From Cordilura impudica (Eukaryota > Arthropoda > Insecta > Diptera > Scathophagidae), in the NCBI GenBank assembly GCA_963682025.1, contig OY821519.1, forward strand, positions 165,932,713 through 165,996,712: a DNA stretch of 64,000 nucleotides. Reading direction: 5' to 3'. Shown here piece by piece: positions 34,099 to 46,063 of this stretch. Every line of letters starts with the position of its first letter. Position 1 is the stretch's first letter. The notes beneath the pieces were generated by a model, which did not search any database, had not been told where the DNA came from, and saw only the letters and a list, made by a program, of their open reading frames with translations. Position numbers and translations under genes: made by a program.

Positions 34099-34254
34099 AT
34101 GTATTTTCAGGAGATCGAGAAAAGATTAGAGACAATAGCAAATCTGTATACTGCAGAAGAAGAGGAAAGGAAAAGGCTGCGAAAATTGATAACTGTTATA
34201 ATGAGAATAAAACGTTTCGCGCGGAGGAAGAACCTAAGGAATAAGAGGGTATAA
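34099..34254 (+). CDS. Small frame A, unit 2 copy
   Basis: Identical to the unit 1 copy (51 residues, Glu run then Arg/Lys-rich tail). Confidence 0.5.
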   Translation: MYFQEIEKRLETIANLYTAEEEERKRLRKLITVIMRIKRFARRKNLRNKRV

Positions 34255-37200
34255 TAAGGAGAAACATGGAAGGATAAGCACTTTTAAAGGAAAAGGAAAA
34301 TAGGAGGGAGAGAATATTTGGTTTATTTTATTTTGCAGTATGGAGCTGATTTTATGGAGAATTATACAGGGAACAATCTAGATTAACAGTAGACTAATTA
34401 CAAATTTTCTTTATATGAAATGCAAAGGACAATTAAGATCGGCAATATAAAATAAAATTGAAATAATTTGATTTGAACAAATGTGTTATAATCTCTAGTA
34501 ATAATATAGGAAAATCGACCGATGAGTGGAATTTGAGTGAAGGAATATTTATTACGTGACCAGTTTGGCACTAGGGTGATTGGACCGACCAGCTCTACGG
34601 TTTTATCTGAGTGTGCATCTATCCCTCAACCCTAGCCGCAGGTTCGCACCCATAAAATTTACTAAGAAATATCAAAAAAAAAAAACACTAACACACATCT
34701 CGAGTGGGAGGAAGATATTGGCCTCCTGTCGCCCTGCCCAACCATGGTCACACTTTATCCAAACTATAAACTTTGGTGACCCCAAAAATCCGCACTCCTT
34801 CACCACTTACCTTTTTTAATCACCTTACCCCTGTGTAACTAATTTACTCACACGTATTGATTTTTATGCTAAATTTTCAAGACATTAATTTTATTACATA
34901 ACTTCTTCCTTAATCTACTTTATATTGCTATACATTACTCATCATTATTGACTTAACAAACAAAATTGTTCCTTTTAACAAATGCCAATTTAATTTTTTT
35001 CTTAGCTAATCTCTCTGACACCTCCCAGCCGCAGACATCTCAAATCTTTCGTCTATTTAAAAAAAAAAAATTTAACTTTCTCTATTTATTTTTTTTCTTT
35101 TTTTTACTACCGACACGCCTTGCTATTACCCTACGTTGAAGGAGCTCCCTAAAGATATAGGTTCCGCAGGTAAATATGCATACACGCTTCGCTCGACTAT
35201 TATAACCGGAGGTAGATAATTCTTTTTCTCTAGACTAGTACTCGGTTGGTCCGTTTTACACAAAATAAATATGTGCTTACAACTATGCTTAATTAACATG
35301 CACTAACTCACTCCTAAAACTAACTATAATAATTATTATAATTTCTCCTTTTGTTTGTTTTTCCATAATATTTTCTCCTATATTTTTTTTACATTGAAAT
35401 TTTAACTATACTTTTAAATTCTTTTCAAATTACTTTTTATATTTCGTTTCCGGGTATAATTTAGTCATTTTTATAATAATTTTTTTCTTTCCGGTTCCTA
35501 TTATCACATAATTTCAAATTTTATTTAAGTTAGATTTTTGCATTTCGTTCAGGACACAATCCGACAAGTTTTATACTTTCATATTCTTTCTTTTGGTTCA
35601 TTTATACTTAAATAATTTCAAGCTTTTTTCAGGTTGAATTTTTAATAAAATACTCTCAACACAAATAATTTCAAGTTCTTTTCAGGTTAATTTTTTTTAT
35701 AAAATACTCTCAATAGAAATAATTTTAAGTTCTCTTCAGGTTAAATTTTTCAATTTTTTTCCGTTTCAGGGTAGAATTTAAGTTTTGCTTGACAGGAAAC
35801 ACACATGGATACATACAAATAGGTTACCTGTTTCCTTTTTGCTTCGTTAGAGCCTGCGACCTTTTTCTGCGGGTGTACTCACCGGAAGTGTCTTTATACA
35901 AAATACCCTTAATTCCTTGACTTGATCACACTCTAGGACACGTTCCATTCACCAACTGTATGGCTTGGTAACTTTTTGTTCCCATATTCTATATTGTCCA
36001 AAACACACACAACCATTACTTGACAACCCGTTACATTTTCTCCTCTTATTCCCAACACTCACCTATATCCTTAATGCTTGATCCTTCACCTTCATATATC
36101 CTTATCCTTTCACGATCACTACACCACACAGACAACCTCTTTTTTAATTATCTCTTCCTTCCCGCACACACTAATTTTTTTTTAAATTTTTTTTACACTT
36201 AGAATGCGTTTGTGTTTCTTTTTCTTGTTGTTCACGTCGCCGCTCTAACTATGACTGTTTTCTGAAACGATCAGAGACCTTAGCCTCACCCCACAAAACT
36301 TTTTTGGCCTTCCAATATTTTCTATAAACCGGTTTCTCCACTTTCTTTCCCTCTTTGTTTAAACTCTGGTTATCCTTTCCTAAACTTTCTCGAAGGTTCT
36401 ACCTACCCCCACTTTTTCCTTCCTTTTCCGGTCTAGACACCAACCTTATGTACTCCTTTTACTATCGAAACTAAACTCACAGCGAAATATCATTTCATTC
36501 ATAAATATGTCAAATTCCGAATTTTCACGATTACAATCCACAATCAACATTAATCTTACACGTCAGTGTGACAACTGCATGTTAACGTCATATTGCATAT
36601 GTACATCCAACAGAGAATTATTAAACGTGTTCGCCCAAAAACTAGCTTAAGGTGCTATTTCGTTGTCTTTTACATACGATTCATAACGTGCATATGTATT
36701 TCCGTATGACATAACCTCTAAATGTAAACAACAGCTGATTTAATTTGTAAATTTACAAAAATTTATTGTTAAAAAAAAGTTATATATATATTTTTTTATT
36801 GTTAATTAATACTAAAGAATTTATTTATCTTTCAATATTAATCTTTATAATTTACTCTGTTTTTCTTTCGCCACAAGTAGTGTTGTATTTTCATATGTTT
36901 GTCATGCAAAAATAGAACCTGTTCTAATTGAAAAATGTACACGTGACTTTCCTCATGTATTGTACATAAACAATGTTTCATATGTATCACACGATGTGTA
37001 CAACTTTTGTTGTGGGAAAATTTGACAGTACATATGTAAAAATCATATCATGTAATAGCACCTTTACAGAAATTAAACTTAAACAAGATTACTATTGCTT
37101 GTTTCGGTTGTGACTGTGCTCGGTGGTTTTGCATGCCCGTTTCTGTCCTGTCACAATGAAGAGAAAAGGACACCAACCCATATAAAAAAATAACATTTTA

Positions 37201-37605
37201 TCACCTCTACATTTACTTTCTTCATTTAAACTCAACCTGACACGACAATAATAGCCACACCAGCTACAGTGAATATCATTACGTGCACAAATCCCGATAT
37301 TTAAAGTTTCAGTTTTAAAGTTTAATATTGCAATGTTTTTTGATAAATTTGTTTTCCTTTTTCTACTTTCTTTTATTTTTGGAAATTGTACCCTTTTGTA
37401 ATAATTGTAACTTAAATCGTACTATCGTCTAACACTGTAACTTATACGAATTTATTGTTGTTGTATTAGAATTACAGAAATTAAAAAAGTAAATAAATAA
37501 ACGCGCAGGGTACCGACCGGATTAAATATTTTCCCACAACAAAAACACTACATCGTTATCCCACACTCATTTCCCTCGCGTTTAAGTCGAAAGAACTGCG
37601 ATTTA

Positions 37606-37749
37606 ATGACCGATAGGGATAACGCCGGTGCTGACTTCCTGGCCAGAGATCCAAAATTTTTTGCACTAGTTTTTAAATTTTCACTTCACGGTAAACTAGC
37701 ACTCGACGGGGTCCCCGATGCGGTAGTTTCCGAAGAGGCTGCATTTTAA
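37606..37749 (+). CDS. Small frame C, unit 2 copy
   Basis: 47 residues, same as the unit 1 copy; intron-like segment 1 follows at 37789. Confidence 0.45.
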   Translation: MTDRDNAGADFLARDPKFFALVFKFSLHGKLALDGVPDAVVSEEAAF

Positions 37750-38282
37750 CGTATTATAGAAATCTTAGACCTCGCACAAACACCTGAGGTAAGCACCTAC
37801 TTTACTCTGGTATTTTTTCTGTATGTAATTACCCTATCTTTTCAGGACCAGTTGGTGTGCACGTTTGATGAAGTGTTTCATCAAGCCCAAACACGGATCT
37901 TTTTTCTTCTCAATTTGCTGTATATAAAACACTCATAAATTTTCCTCTTTTAATATTGCAAGGCAAACGACAGCACAAAACCATCCTTCACCAACTGCTT
38001 AACTTTCATTGACGCAACAACGGGTGAGACGCCTCATTTGATTCGCGGCCATCGCAACAAAACTCCGGTTTTGGCAACCCACAAGACGCTACAATCTGGT
38101 GTGCGTGGACGTTATGTGTCTTCCGTACGTGGGAACTCCCACACCCTGAAGTCTCGTTAGCAGGGCATAAATCTAACTGGACATTATGATGCTTGACTTC
38201 TTAGGTAAGTGTTTTACAAAAATTCTATTTTTATTTTATCACCGATTGACCCAATTTTGTCTCTATTTGTTCTCATTTGCAG

Positions 38283-38660
38283 GTACCTCAAGAATGGTTC
38301 AGACACGATTTACTTTGGGAACTGGATATTATTGGGGAAATGAATTTGTCTATTTGGAGTTGGATGAGACAATTCTACGGTTTTGAGTGACATTTTGGAG
38401 GGTTTTGCTGATGCTTGTAAAAATTTGTTTTAAGTAAGACAATTACATACACTACTACTCAACCCAGAGCCGAAAGGAAGGAATCACAAATTACTATAGC
38501 TGAGCTAACCATTGGTCCAATTGCTGGTGAAGAAACTTTTCGCAAGTTGAAATGTGGTATTATTGCTTTTGATTGTGACTTGCATGTAGACTGCGTGTCA
38601 GTGCTCCTCATCGTAATTTGTCTGGTAATATTCCCATCATATCGTTGGCTTTATAAATAA
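38283..38660 (+). pseudogene. env-like 3' coding remnant, unit 2
   Basis: Same structure as in units 0 and 1 with a few substitutions. The membrane-anchor frame (38421-38660) is still open. Confidence 0.5.
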
Positions 38661-39204
38661 AACATGAATGTTCTACTTTTTTATTCGTATAAGTAGACGG
38701 ACTTGTACACCCTGGAATGAAGTTAATGGAGGATTCAATTTTGATACAAGTAAACAATAGAAGCAACAAAATCAAAGATAACACCGTAAATTTTTAGTCT
38801 CACGGTAACCACACTGCAAGTCAGCGATTGTTTGTTTTGCGCGTGTTGCAATATGGCACCCATAATTTACACGCTCATTGGTTGTTGCGAAATCATGGGA
38901 AGTAAATTGGGTTAGCACTCATAAAATTAAGCTGGAATGAGCGAATATTTGCGCACGCAAAATATTGGGAAACTATAGTATATTATGGTTCCTATAAAAT
39001 AAATTTAGAGTAGGCAAAATTATAACTTTATTTTTTAATATATTTGTATGCGGAAGGGAATATCTCTTCAGTTCAATTCTAGGCTGCAAAGTGATTACTT
39101 GTTTTATAAATTTGTTCTCTAAAATGGTTGTGTTGCTTTTTATTAAAAAGGTGAGTTGTGCCCAATGGGTAGCCCAACAGTGATAATTTTTTTTGACGTG
39201 CGCG

Positions 39205-39685
39205 AGTTAAATGAGTCTATGACACATCTATTTGAGTTTTCAATATGAACTGTCTTTCTTTATTGTTCTATGTTTCTTTTTAATACAAAAATATTCTTAA
39301 TCTAAAAACTTATAATTACTCAATACGTTCAATACATAAAATATGCTTAGTCCACTTGTTTTCTACAGAACGTTTAAGTGGTTGGTCGTTAAAGACAACA
39401 TTGTATTTGTAGGAAGTGAATGGCGAAAACAAAGGTATCAAGTTTAACGAAAGTTTATTAACACTTTGTTTTCGTTTACAACTGAAATTTTGTTAATTTG
39501 ACATTATTATTATTTTTAATGAATGAATCGAAATACTTGATGAATAAACAAACTTCGATACAAAAGTTTATTACACTTTGTTCTAGTTAACAAGTTTATT
39601 AATGTGGCATTTATTCTATTGTTGATAATTAATTCTTATTGTAGGTTGAGGGTTTTGGAGATCGATGGATTCCGTCGACTTAACT
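39205..39685 (-). repeat. 3' LTR of errantivirus 2
   Basis: On the plus strand from AGTTAAATGAGTC to CGTCGACTTAACT. Pairs with 45582-46063. Confidence 0.93.
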
Positions 39686-41083
39686 CCTCCCTCCTTAGAT
39701 TGAAAATTCTCCTGGATTTTCCCAAGAGATTTTTTGTATTTCTTATAAATTATGATTATAAAAGCCAAACATACAACTGCAATACAAATAGTGAGAAGAT
39801 AATTTCCAATTATTGAACCGAAATGCATTGTTTTATGATACTTCAATTCCTCTATGGCCCTTATGTTTTCCACCTCACTTATAGCTATTTGATCCAAGGA
39901 GATAGTTGCTTCCGTATTATTCAAATTTAAATTTGGCGATAATGCAAAACTAGTTTTGTAATCTTTTTGTTTATTTTCATAAATACTACCATCAATTTTT
40001 ATTTTGCAATCATTAAATGTAAGAAGTTGATTTCCATTCAAAACCAACTTTCTGCTGTCGCAGTTACTTTCTACCTTTGCATCATTTACATTTTTCAGAA
40101 GCACTATTCCCTGTTCAATTTCCACAATTTCTTCTTAATTATTTATAACTTTGTAACATTTTTTCTTATTGCTAAAAATACATAAATTTTATTTTTTCAA
40201 ATTTGAAATATTATGTTCATTACTGTAATTATAAACTGTATCATTGATAACAACAATCTGCTGTATTCCCATATCCAATTCAAAACCTTCTTTGTTTTTA
40301 ATTGGTAGAATCAATGACTTTGGGACTGTAATAATATTTAGTGGTATCTTTACAAAAAATATAATTTGTTCGTTCCGGTATTTAGCAACAGTTAACTGTA
40401 TTTGTTGTAATTTATTGAAATCAATATTTAAATCATTGATTTCCTCTGGTGTCAGTATGTTACTAGTCATAAGGTTATGGTTAGCTGCAATAATATTATC
40501 CTGTATATGTTCAATCTGTTCATCCAATGTTTTAATCTTTAACACCAAATCATTAAAAAAAAAAAATTGTGTGAAAAAATATCCAAGTTATTCTTGTCTA
40601 TTGAATTGATTTTTCCCAGAATAATATCTCTATCCGATTCAATAGTGTGTTTTAAGTTAGTTAGTGTTTCATTAAAATGATTTGTTATTCTGATTCGTTT
40701 GTTTACGGTTTCTATTATATTATGATTATTGTCTTCTATAATCCGCAAATGATTCTGTATCGTCTCCCTATCTTCTTCATGCATAGTTCCTGCCATCCAT
40801 TTGAGACCTGATCCCAAAACATTAGCTAAACCTCTTTTAAGACCTGTTTATTTATGTTAGACTGCTGTATACTATCTTTAATGTGGTTGATTATTTCCTG
40901 AATTTCACTTAGATAAATGGTATGGATTATCGTTGAATATGCTTCGACCATTGTTATGTTGTCCAATTTAATTTCCGTATATTCACTGTTGTTTTCATTA
41001 ATAGGTTGAATCAATAAGTTATTCATTACCGGTGTCATTACCAGAATTAGAATCGTAAATCGTAATATCCAGCGAATCTGCAA
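39616..41083 (-). pseudogene. env: env of errantivirus 2, broken
   Basis: Envelope glycoprotein of an insect endogenous retrovirus. ATG at 41083 opens with a signal-peptide-like start (MQIRWILRFTILILVM). The gene overlaps the pol end. A frameshift in the A-rich run at about 40850 breaks the subunit boundary, whose KRGLANVLGSGLKWM wording matches errantivirus env just after the cleavage site. A second frameshift lies in the long homopolymer at about 40553. In-frame stops at about 40189 and 40134 follow. The C-terminal part has a membrane anchor (LLTICIAVVCLAFIIII, about 39760-39810) and a basic tail, then runs into the polypurine tract and LTR. Confidence 0.85.
39686..39697 (-). other. Polypurine tract of errantivirus 2
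   Basis: Read on the minus strand: TAAGGAGGGAGG directly before the 3' LTR. Confidence 0.8.
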
Positions 41084-44000
41084 ATTTAAAAGGACGTTTA
41101 ATGTTAGTTGGGTGGATATTATCTATTCTCAGTTTCCTATATCGAGGTTCATATTTATGTCTCAAAGCCTTATAATTTTTCACATATGCTTCTGGTTTTC
41201 CATAAACAAACTGTTCCCTATTCAAATTTTCCCTTGTTATAATTCTTTCCTTAAAAGTTTTCAATCGATCATATAATTTCGCCTTATCTATTGTTCCCTG
41301 CATCACGTCAAATGGTCTGCTCATCGTTGTTGAGTGTATGGACTTATTATACCATTCGACACATTTATATATTCTCTCTTGTACCGATAATTCCGATCTT
41401 TGAACTTCTAGTGTTCTAAACTTGTCTGATATGCTACTATGTAATCTTTCGATGTCTGCATTTCCTGTATGGTTATTAGGTTTGGTGAAATGAACTGCAA
41501 TATTTTCTTCTCTTAAAAAGTTCCTTACATTGATGGATGCAAATTCGTTGTCTGTAACTATTTTGTTCGGTTTATCTCTCATTGATATTTAGTGTCTAAT
41601 TTGCTCTACTATAGTACAGCTGTTCCTATCTTCTAAGTGCAGCATAACTGCGTATTTTGAAAATTTGTCAATGAAAGATAAAAAACTGTGTTTCTTATTT
41701 GTATATATGCCCATATGTATTATTTCATTAACATCCTTTGGTGTTTCTGTAACATGAATTTTTTGTTTTATCGGTTTCCTATCATATTTCGATTTGTTGC
41801 AAACATCACAATTATTAATGTATTTCTGAATAAATTGTTTAAGATTGCCAAAATAAATTTTTCTTTTCAAACCACAATAATTTTCGTTAATTCCTGCATG
41901 ACCTGTTTCATTCTTATGGTATCTTGCTATGTATCTATATAACTCATCCTCATTTTGTATATCTTTAGCGTGATATACACATCGGACAAATTTTATTGAG
42001 TTGCCGAATAATTCAATTAGTTTTAATTGTACCTTGTTGTACAAATGGTCAGATAATTCGGTGTAAATGCCTATCTTCAAATTTCTCCTAATGGTTATAT
42101 TCCTTCTAACTATATCGGTCATTGTACCCGACATGATATCGTCAGTGTTTTTTATGTTTGCCGTCAACAGTTTGAGTTTCACTAGTCTTGTTATCAGTTA
42201 ATATTATCTGTTTCTCAAATCTATTTACAACCGTATCTAAAATAAAGAAATGATCATTCAATTCCTCCTGTTGAGAGTGGACAGTCGCAACCACACTCAC
42301 CTGATCATCCGCCATCTGGTGCATTTATACGGCTCATAAAGTCCACTACAACGTTCTACTTACCCCTGATGTAATTTACCTTAAAATCATATTCTCCCAA
42401 CTTCAAAAGCCAACGCTGGAGTCTTTGGTTAATATATTTACCCTTAGTTTTGGAATGAAGCCAAACCAATGGCTGATGGTCCGTAAACAATTCAAACCGT
42501 TTGCCATATAAATATGGACGGAAGTAGTTTACTGCCCATACAATAGCCAACAATTCTTTTTCCACATAGTGCCTCTCATGGTCATTCAATGTTCTACTTG
42601 CATAGGCAATTGGATGCTTCTCCTGAGATAATACGGCACCTATAGCATAATTACTTGCATCTGTAGTCAATTTAACATTTTTCGAGTAGTCTGGATACCT
42701 AAGTATCGGTGGATTAGTGATCAACTTCTTCAATTTCTCAAAAGAATCCTGATAATTGGGATCCCTGAGATTAACTTTCATACTCTTCTTTAGGCAACCT
42801 TTCCTTCCTTGTGCAACCTTTGCATAATCTTTAATAAATTTCCGGTAATACCCCGTAACTCCTAAGAAAGACTTTATCTGTTTAGTTGTTTCAGGAAGCT
42901 TCAGCTTCTGAATAGCATCAATTTTATTCGGGTTAGGTCTTACACCTTCCTCATTCAGAATGTGACCAAGGTATTCAGTTTCCTTCGCCAAAAAAACGCA
43001 TTTGTCGAGCTGTATCTTCAGATTATGCTCTCGTAATTTTCGAAAAATTTTGTTGATGCTTTGTACATGTTCCGTTAACGATGTACTAAAAATTAAAATG
43101 TCATCTAAGTAAACAACGCAAATTCTATTTATATATTCCCTAAGTACAGAGTTCATAAGACGTTGAAAAGTTGCCGGAGCATTCTTCAATCCAAAGGGCA
43201 TCCTGTTGTACTCAAAATGCCCCAAGGGAGTCGAGAAGGCTGTTTTCTTTCTATCGTCTGCATTCATGAGAATTTGGTGAAACCCCTTGGCTAAATCCAA
43301 TGTTGTAAAATAAGTAGATTTTCCCAATTTATCCAATATATTTTCTATATTGGGTATTGGAAATTTGTCATCCACCGTTATCTCGTTCAATTTCCTGTAA
43401 TCAACAACAATGCGCCACTTCTTCCTGCCTGATTGATCCATTTTCTTTGGAACAACCCAAATAGGAGAATTATAGGCGGAGTTACTTTCAACAATTATTT
43501 TCTGTTGCAACATCTCTGGGATCTGCCTGTTGATTTCTTCTTCATGGATTTTGGGATATCTGTATATCTTAGAGTATACAGGTTTATCTGTAGTAGTAAT
43601 TATGGAATGTCTTATCTCATGAGTATGAGTAAGTGAATCACCCTCATGAAACAACAAGTCACTATTTTTACCTATAAGATCACGAAGAAGCTTTTCCTCT
43701 TCGGAATTAATGTCGACTCGGAAAAGTTTTTTAACGTTCTCCCTATCGAATTCCAAACATTCCAATGCATGAATCTCGTTGCAATTGTAAGGAAATGTGT
43801 TTATAAAAAAAATTTTCCTATCATTAATTTGGATATACCGTTCTTCCAAACAAATTTTTGCCCCCAAAGGTTTTAATATATTATTTCCAATTATCCCATC
43901 AAATCTATTATTAGTTAACTTCAATAATTTCCATGCCCTAAGATTATCATCGGAAAATTCCTCTGGGATTGAGAAACTCAATGGTTCTTTCAATTTTATA

Positions 44001-44110
44001 CGCTTATAACTAGGAAGTGCATTACAATTCAATATTGATGTGGTTGATCCGGTATCAATCAAACATCTTATCTTGGAATTACCAATAGTTAATTGTACTA
44101 TCGGTAAACC
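41019..44110 (-). pseudogene. pol: pol of errantivirus 2, nearly full length but broken
   Basis: Protease, RT, RNase H and integrase. The frame from about 44110 to 42356 is long and clean: protease LIDTGSTTS, RT with VVDYRKLNEI and catalytic YLDD (about 43100), RNase H with TTDASNYAIGAVLSQ, EKELLAIVWA and FTDHQPLVWL. It ends at a TAG in IRGK/NVVVDF (about 42356), where a Glu codon is usual. Frameshifts at about 42330-42180 lead to integrase (42182-41019), with the H-H-C-C finger (RYHKNETGH, CDVCNKSKYD), then HMGIYTNKK where the first catalytic Asp is Gly, an in-frame TAA at about 41592, VTDNEF (Asp) and NADIERLH (Glu). The integrase is therefore dead. Confidence 0.92.
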
Positions 44111-45225
44111 GTTTTCCTCTCGGCTGAACGAAAATTTGGTTCATCATTTGGAACAATTTCATTCTGCTCAATATGATCTATTTCCATTGGTTCAACATTA
44201 TTTCGATGTTGACCAGAATATTGTCGTGATTGATTAGATTGTCGAAATTGCTGCGAATTCCGAATATCGTTAGAATGTTGTCTTTGCTGATTAGCAAAGC
44301 CCTGTGTTTGTCTATTGGAATTTGGAAAATTCTGTGTTTGATGACCTTGTGTTCGTTGGTCTGAAAAATTCTGTCTATTCGGTCCAAAATTTTGTTGTCT
44401 AAAATTCTGCCCTTGGTGAGGTTCTAAATAACTTTGGTTATGATTTTGGTTAGTATATTTAATATTATTTTTAAAATGTCGATTATTTTCCCTGATCATG
44501 TCGCATTCTTGCAGACAGTGATACGCTTCGCGAATAGAATTAATATTTCGGCTATATATAATACTTGCCAAATGCGGAGGTATATTATTTACAAAAGTCC
44601 GAAAAATCATTGATTCGTTTATATTTGGGTTAAATTCTAAAGGTTTACATGAATCTTGTTCATATTTTGTATTTAGCTTATCTAAAATTATTTTTAAGTT
44701 ATTGTATAATTGACTTAGATCATTGTTTTTAGTTGATAATGCTCTGTGATACAGTTGGGTGTAGCTTTCTTTGATGCCAAACGCCTTTAGTAACTCATTC
44801 TTCACGTTCTGCCATGATTTGTCAGTTAATCCGCGAATTATGTTGGCTGCTTCTCCCTGTATTTTTTTTAGTATGCAGCGGTGATATATGTATTCTTCCA
44901 TCTCACCACGTTGAAAAATTCATAGGAAGATTTCGACCTCCTTGATGAATGATGATACATCGTAGTCTCGGTCTCTCCCGGTGAAGACATTTACTCTATC
45001 CACTTCCTTCATAAGGATAGAAATCGGAATCGGACCCAATGATGGTGTTTCAGTTGGCACTGTTGTTGGTGTTGGAGCCGAAGTTGGTGTTGATGTTGTA
45101 GCTGTTGCTGCTGATGTTGATGCCATTGTGTTGAATATTTCGTCAGTTTGTAGTATGTTAAAGTATGGTTTGTACTGTGTTGTATCGATTTTTTCTGTGT
45201 CCTTAGGCATTTTTCCACAGTTCAC
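44098..45225 (-). pseudogene. gag: gag of errantivirus 2, one in-frame stop
   Basis: Capsid precursor in one frame from 45225 to 44098, broken by a single TGA at 44920-44922. Possible starts are 45225, 45210 (MPKDTEKID) and 45126 (MASTSAATA). A Thr/Pro/Ala-rich stretch is followed by a helical capsid core and then a Gln/Asn/Arg-rich tail with many QNF and RQ repeats, ending after the family-typical PMEID. No zinc knuckle. Pol starts in another frame overlapping the end. Confidence 0.88.
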
Positions 45226-45261
45226 GTAACGAAATGTTTTTCACAAAAATTGTTTTTCAAA

Positions 45262-45556
45262 ATCAAATTCTTTGGAATGTCTTTGATCTTTTTCAAAAAT
45301 ATTTTTAATTCTTAAATGTTTCTCACAAAAATGTTTTAAAAATTAATATTCTTCGGAATATATTTTTTTTTTATTTTTCTTTTCTTTTTCTTCACAAATT
45401 GAAATTCTTTGGAATATCATAAAGTTTTGGGTGAATGTTCCTTCTTTTTTTTTTCACGAAAAAGGATATTCTTTAGAAAAAAACTAATATTCTTCGGAAT
45501 ATTTTTTTTTTTATTTATTGCGTTGCGACCAAATAGTGATATTCTTCAGAATATCT
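45262..45556 (-). repeat. Six palindromic motifs in the errantivirus 2 leader
   Basis: The motif ATATTCTTYGGAATAT and its variants occur at about 45266, 45346, 45403, 45466, 45487 and 45539, separated by T-rich DNA, between the primer site and gag. The motif is self-complementary and could bind a dimeric factor or form RNA hairpins. Errantivirus 1 has different leader repeats at the same place. Confidence 0.8.
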
Positions 45557-45570
45557 TTTGGATTTGTTTG

Positions 45571-45582
45571 CCGACTGCGCCA
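45571..45582 (-). other. Primer binding site of errantivirus 2
   Basis: On the minus strand TGGCGCAGTCGG starts on the last LTR base. This is the tRNA-Ser-type primer site known from 17.6 and 297. Confidence 0.85.
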
Positions 45583-46063
45583 GTTAAATGAGTCTATGAC
45601 ACATCTATTTGAGTTTTCAATATGAACTGTCTTTCTTTATTGTTCTATGTTTCTTTTTAATACAAAAATATTCTTAATCTAAAAACTTATAATAACTCAA
45701 TACATTCAATACATAAAATATGCTTAGTCCACTTGTTTTCTACAGAACGTTTAAGTGGTTGGTCGTAAAAGACAACATTGTATTTGTAGGAAGTGAATGA
45801 TGAAAACAAAGGTATCAAGTTTCAACGAAAGTTTATTAACACTTTGTTTTCGTTTAAAACTGAAATTTTGTTAATTTGACATTGTTATTATTTTTAATGA
45901 ATGAATCGAAATACTTGATGAATAAACAAACTTCGATACAAAAGTTTATTACACTTTGTTCTAGTTAACAAGTTTATTAATGTGGCATTTATTCTATTGT
46001 TGATAATTAATTCTTATTGTAGGTTGAAGGTTTTGGAGATCGATGGATTCCGTCGACTTAACT
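45582..46063 (-). repeat. 5' LTR of errantivirus 2
   Basis: About 482 bp, AGTTAAATGAG to CGTCGACTTAACT on the plus strand. CGCG target copy follows at 46064. Confidence 0.93.

Larger units (their letters stand above)
32607..38720 (+). mobile_element. Array unit 2, internal region
   Basis: Matches unit 1 base for base at offset 6615 wherever I compared, until the run TTTTATTTTT at 37371-37380, after which scattered substitutions appear. Holds the same leader repeats, small frames and env-like remnant as unit 1. Confidence 0.8.
39205..46063 (-). mobile_element. Errantivirus-type Ty3/gypsy element 2, gag-pol-env
   Basis: A 6.86-kb element with two LTRs of about 481 bp, a tRNA-Ser-type primer site, gag, pol, env and polypurine tract on the minus strand, flanked by CGCG target copies. 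I count roughly nine LTR differences (about 2 percent), so it is older than errantivirus 1. Its pol wording and primer type place it near 17.6/297. Stops, frameshifts and a lost integrase Asp make it inactive. Confidence 0.93.
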
